NCBI GenBank assembly: GCA_949297185.1
Contig: CASFRM010000007.1
Span: 1-51,743 of the forward strand
Source: an uncultured Pseudomonadota bacterium
GTDB lineage: Bacteria > Pseudomonadota > Alphaproteobacteria > RF32 > CAG-239
DNA: 51,743 nucleotides
Direction of reading: 5' to 3'
In this document: positions 51,734 through 51,743 of the stretch, piece by piece
How positions within the stretch are numbered: position 1 is the stretch's first letter
Layout: the number at the start of each line of letters is the position of its first letter
Notes under the pieces: model-generated
What the model was told of the DNA's origin: nothing
Databases searched by the model: none
What the model saw: the letters and a program-made list of their open reading frames with translations, nothing else
Position numbers and translations under genes: made by a program

Positions 51734-51743
51734 CAGGTAATAT

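Noticed and set aside
1..51743. tRNA genes, CRISPR arrays, transposases or integrases
   Set aside because: I looked through all intergenic gaps and saw no T-arm GGTTCGA plus cloverleaf, no evenly spaced direct repeats and no mobile-element protein.

Overview
The window looks like chromosomal DNA of a low-GC alphaproteobacterium, possibly host- or gut-associated (the lifestyle is inference). The evidence for the class is a lipid A pathway that uses LpxI (DUF1009) rather than LpxH, a PopZ/DUF2497 gene between a TolC gene and valS, a DUF4167 gene next to prmC and clpB, a GatCAB operon, and a GAAC-N7-GAAC alphaproteobacterial LexA-type box in front of recA. No rRNA, tRNA, CRISPR array, transposase or prophage gene was found. 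The two ends share a 15-bp sequence in opposite orientation and the right end is rich in inverted repeats, so the window may be a contig that stops in dispersed repeats.

Layout. 1-2.7 kb: the end of an unknown gene, then an 817-residue orphan protein. 2.7-5.2 kb: glycogen phosphorylase (minus). 5.4-10.6 kb: tolC-like, popZ-like and valS (plus). 10.7-19.2 kb, minus strand: asnS, an exported protein, an rpoH-type sigma factor, a 64-residue ORF, prmC, DUF4167, a membrane metallophosphoesterase and clpB. 19.4-22.2 kb: a small accessory patch with two lipoproteins, two paralogous proteins of an unrecognised family, a small membrane protein under a strong promoter with a palindromic operator, and a structured RNA leader. 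22.3-26.6 kb (minus): plsY, dprA, topA. 26.8-34.0 kb (plus): pyrH-frr-uppS-cdsA-rseP-bamA-lpxD, the conserved translation/envelope cluster, here without dxr and fabZ. 34.1-36.7 kb (minus): a short macro-like protein, recA and a YihY family membrane protein. 36.8-41.0 kb (plus): fabI and gatCAB. 41.2-46.1 kb (plus): lpxA-lpxI-lpxB-comEC. 46.1-47.8 kb: a divergent hxlR-type regulator and fadL-type porin pair sharing a palindrome. 47.9-51.0 kb: a glycosyltransferase and thrS. 51.2-51.7 kb: a second structured RNA leader followed by a small XRE-type regulator.

How it fits together. Most genes serve translation (ValS, AsnS, ThrS, GatCAB, PrmC, Frr), outer-membrane construction (LpxD, LpxA, LpxI, LpxB, BamA, RseP, CdsA, PlsY, UppS, FabI), stress and DNA maintenance (RpoH, ClpB, RecA, TopA, DprA, ComEC) and cell polarity (PopZ).

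The most novel signal is a pair of leader RNAs at about 21.0-21.2 kb (minus) and 51.2-51.36 kb (plus). Their sequences differ but they fold alike: nested helices P1 and P2, a hairpin whose 3' side can pair with bases just after P1 (a pseudoknot), and a stem carrying facing GAATAA / GAAATAA internal loops. Each ends in an intrinsic terminator whose 5' arm overlaps the pseudoknot strand, and each lies directly before a small gene. This is the layout of a cis-acting switch or of a family of small RNAs. I do not recognise the class.
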